A stretch of 64,000 nucleotides of DNA from positions 234,410-298,409 of the forward strand of contig NZ_KE384540.1 in the NCBI RefSeq assembly GCF_000426565.1, in the 5' to 3' direction. The stretch is from Segatella albensis DSM 11370 = JCM 12258 (lineage in GTDB: Bacteria; Bacteroidota; Bacteroidia; Bacteroidales; Bacteroidaceae). The position numbers and the translations under genes were made by a program. The notes beneath the pieces were generated by a model that saw only the letters and a program-made list of their open reading frames with translations, did not search any database and was not told the DNA's origin. Below, piece after piece: positions 44,081 through 53,172 of the stretch; position 1 is the stretch's first letter; each line of letters begins with the position of its first letter.

Positions 44081-44665
44081 TTAGAAAACATAACCGAAGC
44101 TTATATAGGGGAAAATGCTCTTGGTTACGGAATGTTTTCCGCCGAGGTTGAAGCTGGGGTTGAAACCTGTGCGAAACTGAAATCCATGTGATGGCTGATA
44201 ACGATAGCCGATATTACCAAAGAAATAGTAGCCCCAAAGACTATGCTTGTCTTCTCCGGCATATTCACTTTCATAGTGAGGAATACCATTTTCTTCTCCA
44301 ATCTGTTTTGTGTTCCAAGTGTCATACTTTTCAGTATAGTAACCGAGGTTAAGACCCAAACCGAGGTCGAGTTTACTACGTTTTTTCCCTAAAAGGTAGT
44401 TGAATTCTAAAGGAATGTCTGTGCCATGAAGTGAGTTGGAGCCAGAGAACATGCTGTACTGTTTAGAATAAGTTACCCCCAGACCTATACGGTAGCCCCA
44501 AGGAGAATTAGGCTTAAACCGTGCATCGTAGTTGATACCTACCATATTTGAGGCGCCCAGTAATTCTAAATAAACACTTCTATTGGGGTGCTCGCTTGTT
44601 TGCTGAGCTTGGGCATTCTGTATCATCATGGCTACCAGTGTGATAATTACAAATATTTTTTTCAT
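44081..44665 (-). CDS. Outer-membrane beta-barrel protein, unknown function
   Basis: 194 residues. The signal peptide MKKIFVIITLVAMMIQNAQAQ is followed by alternating amphipathic strands with aromatic ends (SVYLELLGASNMVGINYD, YRIGLGVTYSKQY, KLDLGLGLNLGYY). It ends in aromatic YISFGYVF, the C-terminal pattern of a barrel. Probably an 8-strand porin-like barrel. Its -7 box is TAATTTTG at 44691-44698. Confidence 0.8.
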   Translation of the reverse strand: MKKIFVIITLVAMMIQNAQAQQTSEHPNRSVYLELLGASNMVGINYDARFKPNSPWGYRIGLGVTYSKQYSMFSGSNSLHGTDIPLEFNYLLGKKRSKLDLGLGLNLGYYTEKYDTWNTKQIGEENGIPHYESEYAGEDKHSLWGYYFFGNIGYRYQPSHGFQFRTGFNPSFNLGGKHSVTKSIFPYISFGYVF

Positions 44666-45089
44666 TTTTTGGTAATTTAGAAAGATAGTGCAAAATTAGT
44701 ATTTTTTTTCGAAAGACTAGTATTAGCAATTTAGAAAAATAGAAATTAACATCCTAAAAGGGGGTGTAAAGTTTTAAAAAGAGAAAAGCTGATTTCTTGT
44801 ACATTCATAGTCGAAAGAATAAGCTTGTATAATTTGTTGAAGAATTGTCTTATAGAGATTGAATATCAAATTTACATGAACTTATGGATAATTTGTGGTA
44901 ATGAATGTGTTGATTTCTTATGATAGTCGCAATAAAGAATCAAATTATTTTTGTGTCGAGATGAAAATTTTCTGTATTATTTACATATTTGTGCATGGAA
45001 ATAACAAATAGTGTAACGTTACCGTTACACTCTTAAAATAAAAAATCCCGAGAAGCCTTTGTTTATGGGCATTCTCGGGAATTGTGAAG
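44666..45089. other. AT-rich 420-bp region between OMP gene and tRNA-Cys
   Basis: Holds the OMP -7 box (44691-44698), an exact inverted repeat AGTGTAACG/CGTTACACT with a 4-nt loop (45010-45031), and the tRNA-Cys terminator (45040-45080). No coding frame was found. Confidence 0.7.
45040..45080 (-). terminator. Terminator of tRNA-Cys
   Basis: Stem TCCCGAGAA/TTCTCGGGA (45046-45054 with 45072-45080) with a 17-nt loop and T run on the minus strand. Confidence 0.8.
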
Positions 45090-45160
45090 AGGTGCCTGGC
45101 GGAGTCGAACCGCCTTGAACGGTTTTGCAGACCGTTACCTGACCGTTCGGACAAGGCACC
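45090..45160 (-). tRNA. tRNA-Cys (anticodon GCA)
   Basis: 71-nt cloverleaf. Acceptor GGTGCCT/AGGCACC, discriminator T. Anticodon stem ACGGT/ACCGT with loop CTGCAAA gives GCA. T arm GGCGGTTCGACTCCGCC. CCA not encoded. Confidence 0.96.
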
Positions 45161-45182
45161 GTATTCGTCCGAATTGCGAGTG

Positions 45183-45214
45183 CAAAGGTAATATATTTAT
45201 TTCGTTTGACCAAA
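45183..45214 (-). promoter_or_regulatory. Promoter of tRNA-Cys
   Basis: Minus-strand TTTG (45211-45214), 20 bp, TACCTTTG (45183-45190), 22 bp to the tRNA. Confidence 0.8.
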
Positions 45215-45304
45215 TTTAATCTTACTTTTTTTCTTTATTCTTTTACTTTTTTCTTTTTACCTTATTTATAATAAGATATTTTCTTTTATCTATTATATTC
45301 TTGT

Positions 45305-45332
45305 TAATTTTGCATAGCAGAAATTGCTATGC
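45305..45332 (+). promoter_or_regulatory. -7 box and overlapping palindrome of comEC
   Basis: TAATTTTG at 45305-45312. An exact inverted repeat GCATAGCA/TGCTATGC (45312-45332, 5-nt loop) covers the expected transcription start and the ATG at 45329. It could be an operator. Confidence 0.5.
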
Positions 45333-46801
45333 GTAAATTAGATAAGATGAAAACAAATGGTATTATACAATTGTATCCGATGTTAAGGTTAGCGATTTTC
45401 CTTATTATTGGAATTTTATTTGGACGGGAATACGTTACGCTTATAGCCCCTTCTGTTTGGATGGTAACTTTGCTTGGCTCTTTTGTTATCACATGTTTGT
45501 TTTCTTTTATTAGATGGAAAACGATGATAAGAATACAAATGGCCCAGTTGCAGTCTTTTATGCTCTTACTATCTTTAGTCTTCTTAGGAGCTTACGATTC
45601 TACTAGTTCTATTGCTGCTCAACCGGAACTCCCTGATTCTTTGATGGAATATCGGGCCGTTGTTATCTCTCGACCATTAGCATATGGGAAAGTAGATATC
45701 TGTAATATGATGATTGTTGATGGACCAATGGTAGGGAGCGAAGTTCGTGCTTCTTTATATGGCGTGAAAGAAAGAATCGGAGATGGAGTAGAGTTTGAAG
45801 GACGTCTTGAACCACCTTATTATGTGGGAGGACATCCCCAGGTGTTCGTGCCATATTGGAAGACAAGAAATGTAAAATTATCACTTGAAGAGTTGTCGTA
45901 TTGGCAACGTACCAAGATAGCTGCACTATGTTTGCGAGATCGACTGATAGGCAATGTAAATAATCAGGATGATGCTATTGTTGTTGCTATGTCCCTTGGT
46001 GATAAGTCGATGCTCAGCAAAGATACACGCGATTTGTATGCGTCGGTAGGTTGTTCACATATCTTAGCCATATCCGGTACTCACATGGCGATAATCTATG
46101 GTATACTTCTGATGATATTTGGTCACAGACAGAGATGGTGGAAAGAACTGCTTGTTTTGTTAGCTATTTGGGCTTTTACAATTATATCGGGTTTCGGACC
46201 GAGTATCGTTCGCTCTGCTATGATGATAACGATTTATAGTATTATAAATTTGCTTCAACGACAAAAACTTAGTCTGAATACTATTGGACTTACAGCATTT
46301 GTAATGCTGCTATTTCATCCATTAAGTTTGTTTGATATTGGTTGGCAGATGTCTTTTATGGCTGTATTGGGGATTATCCTGATGAATATGCTTGTGGGGA
46401 AAATACATACATCTTATCGGGTACTCGACTGGGTTATAGGAATTGCTTTAGTTTCTTTGTCGGCTCAGATCATGACCGCCCCTTTGTCAATATACTATTT
46501 CCATCAGTTTGCAAGTTATTTTCTTTTTACGAACTTCGTTGTTATACCGATTGTCACAGTCGTTCTTTACATTGCGGTATTATCATTGATTTCCCCATTG
46601 GTATGGCTACATCAAATTGCGGATTATATGGTACATGAGATGAATCTAGTGCTGCAAGTTATATCAAAATGGCCAGGTGCCAGCATCACAGGTCTATATA
46701 TGTCTTCAATTCAAGTTATAGGCGTGTATATAGCGCTTTTTGCATTGATAGCACTTGCTTTTAAAATCAAAAGTATATCCTGTACGAATATAAGAAGATA
46801 A
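45329..46801 (+). CDS. comEC: ComEC/Rec2-family DNA uptake channel protein
   Basis: 490 residues. Two N-terminal membrane segments lead into a DUF4131-like OB-fold region (about 95-190). The competence core follows: LSKDTRDLYASVGCSHILAISGTHMAI near 225-255, GFGPSIVRSAMMI and FHPLSLFDIGWQMSF, within about 9-10 helices. The C-terminal metallo-beta-lactamase domain of full-length ComEC is absent, as in many short Bacteroidetes members. It would carry single-stranded DNA across the inner membrane. The ATG at 45347 is another possible start. Confidence 0.88.
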   Translation: MRKLDKMKTNGIIQLYPMLRLAIFLIIGILFGREYVTLIAPSVWMVTLLGSFVITCLFSFIRWKTMIRIQMAQLQSFMLLLSLVFLGAYDSTSSIAAQPELPDSLMEYRAVVISRPLAYGKVDICNMMIVDGPMVGSEVRASLYGVKERIGDGVEFEGRLEPPYYVGGHPQVFVPYWKTRNVKLSLEELSYWQRTKIAALCLRDRLIGNVNNQDDAIVVAMSLGDKSMLSKDTRDLYASVGCSHILAISGTHMAIIYGILLMIFGHRQRWWKELLVLLAIWAFTIISGFGPSIVRSAMMITIYSIINLLQRQKLSLNTIGLTAFVMLLFHPLSLFDIGWQMSFMAVLGIILMNMLVGKIHTSYRVLDWVIGIALVSLSAQIMTAPLSIYYFHQFASYFLFTNFVVIPIVTVVLYIAVLSLISPLVWLHQIADYMVHEMNLVLQVISKWPGASITGLYMSSIQVIGVYIALFALIALAFKIKSISCTNIRR

Positions 46802-46818
46802 ATGTTTTTTTTGACTTT

Positions 46819-47568
46819 TTATTTAAAATAATATTGGCCTTTATTCTTAGTTCTGTTACCAAATTCTATTGCATGATGCGGACAATGGTGGTAGCAGTTA
46901 AAACACGTCAAGCATTCCCCTGTGTGTTGCCACTCTGGCATTTTACCAAAGCCACCCAAGATGTCACCGACGGGACATACATTGGCACAGATGCCACATT
47001 TTACACATTTGGTAGCATCAACATGGAAGGGCTTGTCTGAAATGAGATATTTTTCGAAAAAGCCGCCTATGATATGGGTCTTGAGACTTGCAAATCGTCC
47101 TCGGTCTAGTCGGAATATGTCTTTCTTTTTATCATAGATCTCTTCCATGATAACGTGTAAGCGTTGTTCTGTTTGCGATTTTTTCAAAATCTGTAATTCT
47201 TTGGGATCAACATCCATAAAGGGAAGGCCGACATAGGTATTGGGCATTCGTAGTGAATAGGCACTATCGACATGGATGGGCATAAAATTATCAAGAGCAA
47301 GTCCGATGTCATCTCCACAGGTGCAGACAGCATACGTGAAATGCCCTTTGCTGTTGATGTCAAGATGTTCGATAAAATGGCGAACGAGTGTGGGTACGCG
47401 CCATCCGTGAATGGGAAAGATGAAGCCTAGGCGTTCGCCTTCTTTGAGCTCGTAATGGGTAGGAGCGTTTGATGCCTCGACTATTGAAACTAAGTGGTCT
47501 TGTGTGGAGCTCGCAATACGTTGGGCTATCCATTGTGTGTTGCCTGTTGCGGAAAAATAGAAGATCAT
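46819..47568 (-). CDS. EFR1-type flavodoxin/ferredoxin fusion protein
   Basis: 249 residues. The N-terminal flavodoxin-like domain has the FMN loop FYFSATGNTQWIA at 3-15. A C-terminal double 4Fe-4S ferredoxin has Cys motifs CVKCGICANVCPVGD near 188-202 and CLTCFNCYHHCPHHA near 219-233. This EFR1 architecture shuttles electrons in anaerobes; partner unknown. Last gene of the DUF1573-membrane protein-EFR1 operon. Confidence 0.88.
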   Translation of the reverse strand: MIFYFSATGNTQWIAQRIASSTQDHLVSIVEASNAPTHYELKEGERLGFIFPIHGWRVPTLVRHFIEHLDINSKGHFTYAVCTCGDDIGLALDNFMPIHVDSAYSLRMPNTYVGLPFMDVDPKELQILKKSQTEQRLHVIMEEIYDKKKDIFRLDRGRFASLKTHIIGGFFEKYLISDKPFHVDATKCVKCGICANVCPVGDILGGFGKMPEWQHTGECLTCFNCYHHCPHHAIEFGNRTKNKGQYYFK

Positions 47569-47581
47569 AGGAGATGTGATG

Positions 47582-48259
47582 TTAATTTTGACGGTAAATC
47601 ATTGTTCGACGAAGCATCACGAATACTGTGATGTCGAGTAGGGCTGCCACTATGAAATGAATGGTAGAGTAGGTGTTGAATAGAGTGTTGTCGTTGAGAA
47701 AATATGCGATGATGAATACTATGATTTCTGCGAGAATTCCTAATACGGTATATCCGATATAGAACCAACCGAGTTGTGCGATACGTCCTGTGAATTTCCT
47801 GATCATCGGGAAGGAAAAGGCGAAGATAGCCAGTCCTTGGATGAAGTTGATAATTTGTATATATTGATTGATACTTATTGCCTTATTAAGATCTTGCTGA
47901 GAGTAATTGGTTGCCGTTAGAGATTCTGGCATCAAACTATACGACCAAGAACTGAGCAGAAGGTTGGCGAGTTGGCATATAATCAAGATAAGGGGAAACC
48001 ATTGTACGTAGCTGTTAATGCTTTGAAATTTACCGCGAAGGACTTCTAGTATGGCTACGACGGATAATACGCCGAAGACATGGATGATGGGTAATGTATA
48101 AGGTGTATTGTAGAATTGATAGATCATGTTGTCGGGAGAAAACATGTATACGTAGTTCTGGCCGAATGTGATAACATATTCAATAATGCAAATACAAAGG
48201 CAAACATCAAGAATGGTGTTTGCCTTATGACTTATTTTGAAAAATCCTATTTTCTCCAT
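47582..48259 (-). CDS. Multi-pass membrane protein, unknown function
   Basis: 225 residues with about six predicted membrane helices (for example TILDVCLCICIIEYVITF and YTVLGILAEIIVFIIAYFL). No motif I recognise. It begins 3 bp after the DUF1573 gene and ends 13 bp before the EFR1 gene, so all three are probably one transcript. Confidence 0.75.
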   Translation of the reverse strand: MEKIGFFKISHKANTILDVCLCICIIEYVITFGQNYVYMFSPDNMIYQFYNTPYTLPIIHVFGVLSVVAILEVLRGKFQSINSYVQWFPLILIICQLANLLLSSWSYSLMPESLTATNYSQQDLNKAISINQYIQIINFIQGLAIFAFSFPMIRKFTGRIAQLGWFYIGYTVLGILAEIIVFIIAYFLNDNTLFNTYSTIHFIVAALLDITVFVMLRRTMIYRQN

Positions 48260-48262
48260 TTG

Positions 48263-48646
48263 TTATTTCGCTTCGTTCATGGTCCCTTCGATATAGAGAC
48301 GAGTCATTTCTACCTTACCATTTGTACGAATGGTGATAGTCTTCTTGAAATGGCCAGGAAATTTCCCTTTCCCATTATAAGTAATGCTTACAGTTCCCTT
48401 TTTGCCAGGCATGATAGGTTGCTGGGTGTAAGAAGGAATTGTGCATCCGCAAGAAGCGATAGCCTGGTTGATAATCAAAGGCTTATCACCTATGTTGGTA
48501 AAGGAAAATGTCGTCTTCTGGACAGGCTCTTTTTCTGAGAAAGTACCAAAGTCGTAAGTGAGCTTGTCAAATTTAATCTCTGCTTGAGCATTGGCGCTGA
48601 GCGCACAAACAAGCATCAACATCATACTAAAAATAATCTTTTTCAT
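48263..48646 (-). CDS. Exported DUF1573 protein
   Basis: 127 residues. The signal peptide MKKIIFSMMLMLVCALSANAQ precedes one Ig-like DUF1573 domain with its hallmarks: FDKLTYDFGTFSEKEPV, FSFTNIGDKPLIINQAIASCGCTIP (the CGCT motif) and YNGKGKFPGHFKKTI. The family is abundant in Bacteroidetes envelopes, with no known activity. -7 box TACCTTTG at 48682-48689. Confidence 0.88.
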   Translation of the reverse strand: MKKIIFSMMLMLVCALSANAQAEIKFDKLTYDFGTFSEKEPVQKTTFSFTNIGDKPLIINQAIASCGCTIPSYTQQPIMPGKKGTVSITYNGKGKFPGHFKKTITIRTNGKVEMTRLYIEGTMNEAK

Positions 48647-48681
48647 ATCTTTGATTTTTATGTTCTGTAATAATATGACTG

Positions 48682-48771
48682 CAAAGGTAACTAGAAAGTT
48701 TATTATTGATACCGAAATTTAGAAAAATTATATTTTTATTTTGGTGTTTTGCGCATTTTGCAGTATCTTTG
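48682..48771. promoter_or_regulatory. Divergent promoters of the DUF1573 operon and aspS
   Basis: Minus-strand TACCTTTG at 48682-48689, 35 bp before its ATG. Plus-strand TATCTTTG at 48764-48771, 29 bp before the aspS ATG. Confidence 0.65.
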
Positions 48772-48800
48772 CATCTCAGAAAATAATTATTCCAAAGAAT

Positions 48801-50555
48801 ATGTATAGAACGAATACTTGTGGAGAGCTTCGTCTCTCTGATGCTGGCAAGGAAGTGACACTTGCTGGATGGGTTCAGCGCTCACGTAAGATGGGTGGTA
48901 TGACTTTTGTCGATCTGCGTGACCGCTATGGTATAACTCAGCTTGTATTTAACGAGGCTGACGACAAGGCTCTTTGCGAAGAGGCTAACAAATTAGGTCG
49001 TGAGTATTGTATCCAGGTTAAAGGTATCGTTAGTGAGCGTCAAAGCAAAAATGATAAGATGGATACAGGAGATATCGAAATTATTGCTAAGGAACTTAAC
49101 ATACTTTCTCCATCTCTTACACCTCCTTTCACAATCGAAGATGATACAGATGGTGGTGATGATCTTCGTATGAAATATCGATATCTTGATATTCGTCGTA
49201 ACGCTGTTCGCAAGAATTTGGAACTTCGTCATCGTATGACAATTCTAATTCGCAATTTCCTCGATTCACAGAATTTTATGGAGGTTGAAACACCTATTTT
49301 AATAGGTTCTACTCCAGAGGGCGCTCGTGACTTCGTTGTACCATCTCGAATGAATCCCGGACAGTTCTATGCATTGCCTCAGAGTCCACAGACTTTGAAA
49401 CAGTTGCTTATGGTAGCCGGTGTAGACCGTTATTTCCAGATTGCAAAGTGTTTCCGTGATGAGGACCTTCGCGCAGACCGTCAACCAGAGTTCACTCAGA
49501 TCGACTGTGAGATGAGTTTTGTAGATCAGGACGATGTGATCAATCTGTTTGAAGAAATGGCTCGTCACCTGTTCAAAGAAATTCGTGGCGTAGAACTTCC
49601 TAAACTTCAGCAGATGACATGGCATGAAGCAATGAAGAGATTTGGTAGCGATAAACCAGATCTTCGCTTCGGAATGGAATTCGTAGAATTGAAAGATGCC
49701 TTTACGGGTAAGGGAGATTTCTCTGTATTCAATGAGGCTAAATATATTGGTGGTATCTGTGTTCCAGGTTGTGCTGATTATAGTCGTAAGCAGTTGAATG
49801 AACTAACCGATTTCGTAAAGAGACCTCAGGTTGGTGCTCAGGGCTTAGTTTATATCAAGTATAATGCTGATGGTACTGTTAAGAGTTCTATTGATAAGTT
49901 CTATACTCCAGAGGTTCTTGCTGAGATCAAAGAAGTTATGGGAGCTAAGGATGGCGATTTGGTATTAATACTTTCAGGTGATAATGCCAATAAGACTCGT
50001 ATTCAACTTTGTTCTTTGCGTCTTGAGATGGGTGATCGTCTAGGCCTACGTGATAAGAATGTGTTCAAATGTCTATGGATTGTAGACTTCCCTCTCTTTG
50101 AGTGGAGTGATGAAGAGCAGCGCTTGATGGCTACACACCATCCATTTACAATGCCAAATCCTGATGATATTCCTCTGCTCGATGAGCATCCAGAACAGGT
50201 ACGTGCTAAAGCATACGACTTTGTATGTAATGGTATTGAAGTTGGAGGTGGTAGTTTGCGTATCCATGATACTAAATTACAGGAAAAGATGTTCGAAGTT
50301 CTTGGATTTACACCAGAACGAGCAGAAGCTCAGTTTGGCTTCTTGATGAATGCATTCAAATATGGAGCACCACCTCATGCAGGTCTTGCCTTCGGTCTTG
50401 ATCGCTTTGTTAGCATTATGGCAGGTCTCGATAGTATTAGAGACTGTATCGCATTCCCTAAGAATAACTCAGGTCGTGATGTAATGCTTGATGCGCCATC
50501 AGCCCTTGATGCAAAGCAGCTTGATGAATTGCAGATCTCTGTAGATTTGAAGTAA
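48801..50555 (+). CDS. aspS: Aspartyl-tRNA synthetase
   Basis: 584 residues from ATG 48801; the longer frame crosses the -7 box. An N-terminal OB-fold anticodon domain ([24 protein letters not shown]) leads into the class II catalytic core. Motif 2 is [18 protein letters not shown] near 218-235, and motif 3 is [15 protein letters not shown] near 530. The bacterial GAD insertion lies at about 290-420. Charges tRNA-Asp. A long perfect terminator follows at 50572. Confidence 0.97.
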   Translation: MYRTNTCGELRLSDAGKEVTLAGWVQRSRKMGGMTFVDLRDRYGITQLVFNEADDKALCEEANKLGREYCIQVKGIVSERQSKNDKMDTGDIEIIAKELNILSPSLTPPFTIEDDTDGGDDLRMKYRYLDIRRNAVRKNLELRHRMTILIRNFLDSQNFMEVETPILIGSTPEGARDFVVPSRMNPGQFYALPQSPQTLKQLLMVAGVDRYFQIAKCFRDEDLRADRQPEFTQIDCEMSFVDQDDVINLFEEMARHLFKEIRGVELPKLQQMTWHEAMKRFGSDKPDLRFGMEFVELKDAFTGKGDFSVFNEAKYIGGICVPGCADYSRKQLNELTDFVKRPQVGAQGLVYIKYNADGTVKSSIDKFYTPEVLAEIKEVMGAKDGDLVLILSGDNANKTRIQLCSLRLEMGDRLGLRDKNVFKCLWIVDFPLFEWSDEEQRLMATHHPFTMPNPDDIPLLDEHPEQVRAKAYDFVCNGIEVGGGSLRIHDTKLQEKMFEVLGFTPERAEAQFGFLMNAFKYGAPPHAGLAFGLDRFVSIMAGLDSIRDCIAFPKNNSGRDVMLDAPSALDAKQLDELQISVDLK

Positions 50556-50571
50556 ACATTGAGTCTATATA

Positions 50572-50613
50572 AATGTTGTAATTCTTGATTTATGTCAAGA
50601 ATTACAACATTTT
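50572..50613 (+). terminator. Terminator after aspS
   Basis: Perfect 17-bp stem (50572-50588 with 50595-50611), 6-nt loop, short T run. Confidence 0.85.
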
Positions 50614-50737
50614 CGTTTTTGGCAGTTAGATTTTTGATGCTAAACTTGATAGTTTAGAATAATTATGTTACTTTTGCCAAAGTGGGTAGTACTCCATGAA
50701 AAATAGAAACTCATAGTTATTAAGATTTACTAAAATT

Positions 50738-51019
50738 ATGGTAGAAAAGAAAGCAACAGTAGCAAAGAAAACCGCTACAAAAAAGGCAGCACCTAAGAAG
50801 ACTGCTGTAAAGAAAACAGTTTTAGCATTGAACGCAGAGAACGCTGGCTTCAAGGCTGGTGATGTATATCAAGCTTTAGCAGCAGCTGAACAAGCTTTAT
50901 CAGTTGCAGAAATCGCTAAGGCCGCTAACATCTCAGAAGAAGAAACCTTACTTGGTATTGGTTGGCTCTTCAAAGAGGGTAAAATTAAGGATGTAGACAA
51001 CAAAGTTGTTTTAGCTTAA
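50738..51019 (+). CDS. Winged-helix protein with histone H1-like Lys/Ala tail
   Basis: 93 residues. Residues 1-28 are an A/K/T-rich repeat (AKKTATKKAAPKKTAVKK), like the tails of H1 and bacterial Hc1-type proteins. Residues 30-93 are a winged-helix domain (NAENAGFKAGDVYQALAAAEQALSVAEIAKAANISEEE, then LFKEGKIK), matching a domain I know as DUF2582. Likely a small nucleoid-associated DNA-binding protein. It is monocistronic, bounded by terminators. Confidence 0.85.
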   Translation: MVEKKATVAKKTATKKAAPKKTAVKKTVLALNAENAGFKAGDVYQALAAAEQALSVAEIAKAANISEEETLLGIGWLFKEGKIKDVDNKVVLA

Positions 51020-51033
51020 TATTGTATATAATA

Positions 51034-51075
51034 AAAAAGCCGCAGGTATTTTTTTGGATATCTGCGGCTTTTTTT
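51034..51075 (+). terminator. Terminator after the H1-like gene
   Basis: Twelve-bp perfect GC-rich stem AAAAAGCCGCAG/CTGCGGCTTTTT (51034-51045 with 51062-51073), extended by four weaker pairs. The T run merges into the next promoter. Confidence 0.92.
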
Positions 51076-51076
51076 G

Positions 51077-51084
51077 TATTTTTG
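51077..51084 (+). promoter_or_regulatory. -7 box fused to the preceding terminator
   Basis: TATTTTTG starts within 4 bp of the terminator T run. The expected transcription start (about 51088) falls on the GTG start codon at 51089. Confidence 0.55.
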
Positions 51085-51088
51085 TGCT

Positions 51089-51421
51089 GTGAAAGAATAC
51101 GACAACGAGATATATAAGATTTTGATAGAAGCAGGTGAAAATGGGCTTAAGATAGAAAAGATTGCTCGTCATGTTTACAATGCTTGTAATTCAATCTTTT
51201 TTCCTGTGGAATTTGAGAATGTACATAAGTATGTTACTCAGTTTTTGTTGTTGAAATCGAAACAAGTAGACTCCTTGATAGAAAAATCTGATACACGTGG
51301 AATTTATCGATTGAACTTTAAGTCGGTTGAATCTCAACAACTGATGCTTCGTTTTGGTGCAGATGTAGAGAAGGAAATAGAGAAACCTAAGGATGAAGAC
51401 CAATCGTTGAGCCTGTTCTAA
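51089..51421 (+). CDS. Small winged-helix-like protein of unknown function, probable leaderless mRNA
   Basis: 110 residues from GTG 51089 (MKEYDNEIYKILIEAGENGLKIEKIARHVYN). A TTG at 51074 is inside the terminator and cannot be used. The N-terminal 60 residues resemble a winged-helix fold. The C-terminal part is charged and ends SLSLF. I know no function; I recall similar proteins in other Bacteroidales. There is no upstream ATG and no ribosome site, which suggests a leaderless transcript. Confidence 0.7.
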   Translation: MKEYDNEIYKILIEAGENGLKIEKIARHVYNACNSIFFPVEFENVHKYVTQFLLLKSKQVDSLIEKSDTRGIYRLNFKSVESQQLMLRFGADVEKEIEKPKDEDQSLSLF

Positions 51422-51516
51422 TTTTTATATAGGGGAATTTGTAATCCCATTCGTATTATATATAAAACAATCAAAGGGCTTGGCTTATCCGGGCCTTAAA
51501 TAAATACTATAGTAAA

Positions 51517-53007
51517 ATGGCAAGAAGATATTTGTTAGGTTTTGATGTTGGTTCATCTTCAGTAAAGGCATCTCTTACAGATGTAGAAACTGGTGAGATT
51601 GCAGCATCAGCTTTTTATCCAGATCATGAAGCACCGATTACTGCTGTTAAAGCTGGATGGGCAGAGCAAGATCCTCAGATGTGGTGGGATAATGCAAAGT
51701 TGAGTTTGAAGAAGATTATGTCTGAGACCGGCGCTAAAGGTGACGATATTCAGGCTATTGGTATATCATATCAGATGCATGGTCTGGTATGTGTAGACAA
51801 GAATCAGCAAGTACTTCGACCAAGCATTATTTGGTGTGACTCTCGTGCTGTTCCTTATGGAGAGAAAGCATTTAAGGAATTAGGTGCTGAGCAGTGCTTA
51901 AGTCATTTGCTGAATTCTCCAGGTAATTTTACAGCCTCAAAGCTTGCTTGGGTAAAGGAAAACGAGCCTGAGCTCTTTGATAAAATCGATAAGATCATGC
52001 TTCCTGGTGATTATATCGCTATGAAGTTGAGTGGTGATGTCAAAACTACAATAGGTGGTTTGAGCGAGGGTATGATGTGGGATTTCAAAGAGAAGAAACC
52101 TGCAAAGTTCCTATTGGATTACTTTGGATTCTCAGAGAGTGTCTTGCCAGAGATTGTTCCTACATTCTCTGTACAGAGTGTAGTATCAAAGTCAGCTGCT
52201 GAAGAGCTAGGCCTCAAAGAGGGAACCCCAATTTCATATCGTGCAGGCGATCAGCCAAATAATGCTGTAAGTCTGAATGTGTTCAATCCTGGAGAAATTG
52301 CTTCAACAGCAGGAACCTCAGGTGTCGTTTATGGTGTGTTGGGTGATGTTAATTATGATCCGAAAAGTCGCGTAAACACATTTGCACACGCTAACTATAC
52401 AACAGAAATGGACCGTTTGGGCGTATTGCTTTGTATCAATGGTACTGGTATTTTGAATGCATGGGTACATCGTAATATTACACCAGATGTAAGTTATGCA
52501 GATATGAATGACTTAGCAGCATCTGTACCTATCGGTAGCGAGGGTGTGAGCATTATTCCTTTTGGTAATGGTGCAGAACGTGTACTTGAGAACCAAGAAA
52601 CAGGATGCTCTATTCATGGCTTGAACTTTAATAAGCACAATCGTGCTCATATCGTGAGAGCTGCACAAGAGGGTATCGTGTTTAGTTTCTGTTATGGTAT
52701 GGAAATCATGGAAAAAATGGGTATGGATATTAAGAAAATCCATGCAGGTAAGGCCAATATGTTCTTGAGTCCATTGTTCCGTGATACTTTGGCAGGCGTT
52801 AGTGGTGCTACAATTGAACTCTATGAGACAGATGGTAGCGCAGGTGCAGCAAAGGGCGCAGGTATTGGTGCCGGCATCTATAAAGATCATGATGAAGCTT
52901 TTGCTACATTGAAGAAGTTAGCTGTTATCGAACCAGATTCAGTTAAGCGTGAAGAATATTTGAACGCTTATGAAAACTGGAAAGAAAAACTGGCAAAGTT
53001 ACGATAA
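51517..53007 (+). CDS. xylB: Xylulokinase
   Basis: 496 residues, FGGY family. N-terminal phosphate loop LLGFDVGSSSVKASLTD. Substrate-region motifs ISYQMHGLVCVD near 84-95 and WCDSRAV near 110 fit xylulokinase rather than glycerol or gluconate kinase. The second domain has the ATP motif ASTAGTSGVVYG near 266. It phosphorylates D-xylulose for the pentose phosphate pathway. The xylose isomerase and transporter usually found with it are not in the window. No clear -7 box was found upstream. Confidence 0.92.
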   Translation: MARRYLLGFDVGSSSVKASLTDVETGEIAASAFYPDHEAPITAVKAGWAEQDPQMWWDNAKLSLKKIMSETGAKGDDIQAIGISYQMHGLVCVDKNQQVLRPSIIWCDSRAVPYGEKAFKELGAEQCLSHLLNSPGNFTASKLAWVKENEPELFDKIDKIMLPGDYIAMKLSGDVKTTIGGLSEGMMWDFKEKKPAKFLLDYFGFSESVLPEIVPTFSVQSVVSKSAAEELGLKEGTPISYRAGDQPNNAVSLNVFNPGEIASTAGTSGVVYGVLGDVNYDPKSRVNTFAHANYTTEMDRLGVLLCINGTGILNAWVHRNITPDVSYADMNDLAASVPIGSEGVSIIPFGNGAERVLENQETGCSIHGLNFNKHNRAHIVRAAQEGIVFSFCYGMEIMEKMGMDIKKIHAGKANMFLSPLFRDTLAGVSGATIELYETDGSAGAAKGAGIGAGIYKDHDEAFATLKKLAVIEPDSVKREEYLNAYENWKEKLAKLR

Positions 53008-53031
53008 ACAAATTGAAAATCTATATTGATA

Positions 53032-53068
53032 GGGCTGTGCAAATAAACATTGTACAGCCCTTTTTCTT
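53032..53068 (+). terminator. Terminator after xylB
   Basis: 11-bp stem GGGCTGTGCAA/TTGTACAGCCC (53032-53042 with 53050-53060, one G-T pair), then a T run. Confidence 0.88.
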
Positions 53069-53140
53069 TCTTTCTTATGTTTTGTGGAGTTACTTTTTAA
53101 TTATATAGAGAAAAACTTTCCTATTGTAAAAAAAATCATT

Positions 53141-53148
53141 ACCTTTGC
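53141..53148 (+). promoter_or_regulatory. -7 box of the GDP-fucose operon
   Basis: TACCTTTG, 24 bp before the ATG at 53173. The three genes manC-gmd-fcl run from it without another obvious promoter. Confidence 0.65.
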
Positions 53149-53172
53149 GATAATATTATTTGAATAAAATAT

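Noticed and set aside
45025..45213. Frame across tRNA-Cys
   Set aside because: It is explained by the tRNA, its terminator and its promoter.
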